The notes under the pieces: model-generated
The model's database searches: none
Told to the model about the DNA's origin: nothing
Seen by the model: only the letters and a program-made list of their open reading frames with translations
Part shown: piece after piece, positions 34,874-35,089 of the stretch
Position numbering within the stretch: position 1 is the stretch's first letter
How the letters are laid out: the number at the start of each line of letters is the position of its first letter
From: an uncultured Verrucomicrobiota bacterium
Lineage (GTDB): Bacteria; Verrucomicrobiota; Verrucomicrobiia; Limisphaerales; UBA9464
DNA: 35,089 nucleotides
NCBI GenBank assembly: GCA_903858835.1
Contig: CAIOKD010000176.1
Location: 1 to 35,089 of the forward strand
Reading direction: 5' to 3'
Position numbers and translations under genes: made by a program

Positions 34874-35006
34874 CCGCCACGGTTCCCGCAGTACCGAAGT
34901 GGTGGCCGATTGCCTCAAGATCATCGCCGCCAAGGCGGAAACCCTGATGACCCACTGGCAAGGATTTCGGACAGGGCTCAGGGCGTTACATCGATCCTGT
35001 TCAACC

Positions 35007-35089
35007 AAATCGGAAATCGTTCCCTGACCCCGTCCCCGCTCTGGACGCAGGATGCCCATTTTGCGGGCAAGACCGGAGTCCAGTACCGC
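35007..35089 (-). repeat. Right arm of the perfect 83-bp inverted repeat, at the window edge
   Basis: This is the exact reverse complement of 34556-34638 and ends on the last base of the window, so the true repeat may be longer. The stretch 34874-35006 just inside it holds no supported gene; a possible helical peptide frame (VADCLKIIAAKAETLMTHWQ) could be a gene scrap, but nothing confirms this. Confidence 0.95.

Noticed and set aside
34552-34947. A plus-strand gene through the repeat cluster
   Set aside because: It translates the tandem and dispersed repeats, producing duplicated nonsense peptides.
34871-35059. A small minus-strand gene at the window end
   Set aside because: Its start lies inside the inverted-repeat arm, and the opposite arm gives the same opening peptide. 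It has no recognisable family.
1-35089. CRISPR array, prophage, defence island or insertion sequence
   Set aside because: No spaced short repeats, cas genes, phage structural genes, restriction or toxin genes, or transposase motifs were found. The repeats at the ends have no spacer pattern.

Overview
The window is about 35 kb of GC-rich DNA carrying 22 confident protein genes and one gene remnant. No rRNA, tRNA, CRISPR array, transposase or phage gene was seen. The gene content points to the Planctomycetota-Verrucomicrobiota-Chlamydiota group, most probably Verrucomicrobiota. The markers are a paired DUF1549/DUF1553 and Tat-exported DUF1501 protein, a PVC-type CxxCH dehydrogenase-like protein, PQQ-type propellers starting with 'WP(Q/E)FRG', a signal-bearing ThuA protein, a signal-bearing sugar isomerase, and two prepilin-like proteins with the 'GMLLPALxxAKxRA' helix and an H-x9-DG-type motif. 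That helix sequence is verrucomicrobial rather than planctomycetal. The assignment is by family resemblance only; no search was run.

Layout. 1-230: two copies of a dispersed GC-rich repeat. 270-8136 (+): DUF1549/DUF1553, DUF1501, a PQQ-like propeller and a TPR-peroxiredoxin fusion. 8162-14772 (-): three exported proteins (alpha/beta-hydrolase, N,N-dimethylformamidase-like protein, FG-GAP/propeller/HEAT/cytochrome c protein), the last two joined by an ATGA overlap. 14981-15739 (+): exported MsrA. 15765-16970 (-): a DTW-domain tRNA-modification protein with a C-terminal region resembling a dead DEDD exonuclease. 17216-18094 (+): ThuA. 18132-21779 (+): an anchored helical protein overlapping an ABC-2 ATPase/permease pair. 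21805-25723 (-): a four-helix membrane protein, an eight-heme cytochrome and a second PQQ-like propeller. 25981-26600: a broken DUF535 gene. 26601-27407 (-): a HExxH metallopeptidase. 27577-31968: two prepilin-like proteins, a penicillin-interacting-type serine hydrolase lipoprotein, a DUF2200 protein and an unknown membrane protein. 32067-34510 (+): a sulfatase followed by an exported sugar isomerase/epimerase. 34556-35089: a composite of direct and inverted repeats.

Most products carry a Sec, Tat or lipoprotein signal, so this is largely a cell-envelope region. Plausible themes are breakdown of sulfated or esterified polysaccharides (sulfatase, isomerase, esterase, ThuA, DUF1501/1553) and periplasmic electron transfer (eight-heme cytochrome, CxxCH dehydrogenase-like protein, PQQ-like propellers). 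Both window ends lie in repeat DNA, and the last base is the outer edge of a perfect 83-bp inverted repeat. This suggests that the window is a whole contig whose assembly stopped at repeats. The best candidates for new biology are the membrane protein/octaheme/propeller operon, the DTW fusion and the terminal repeat family.
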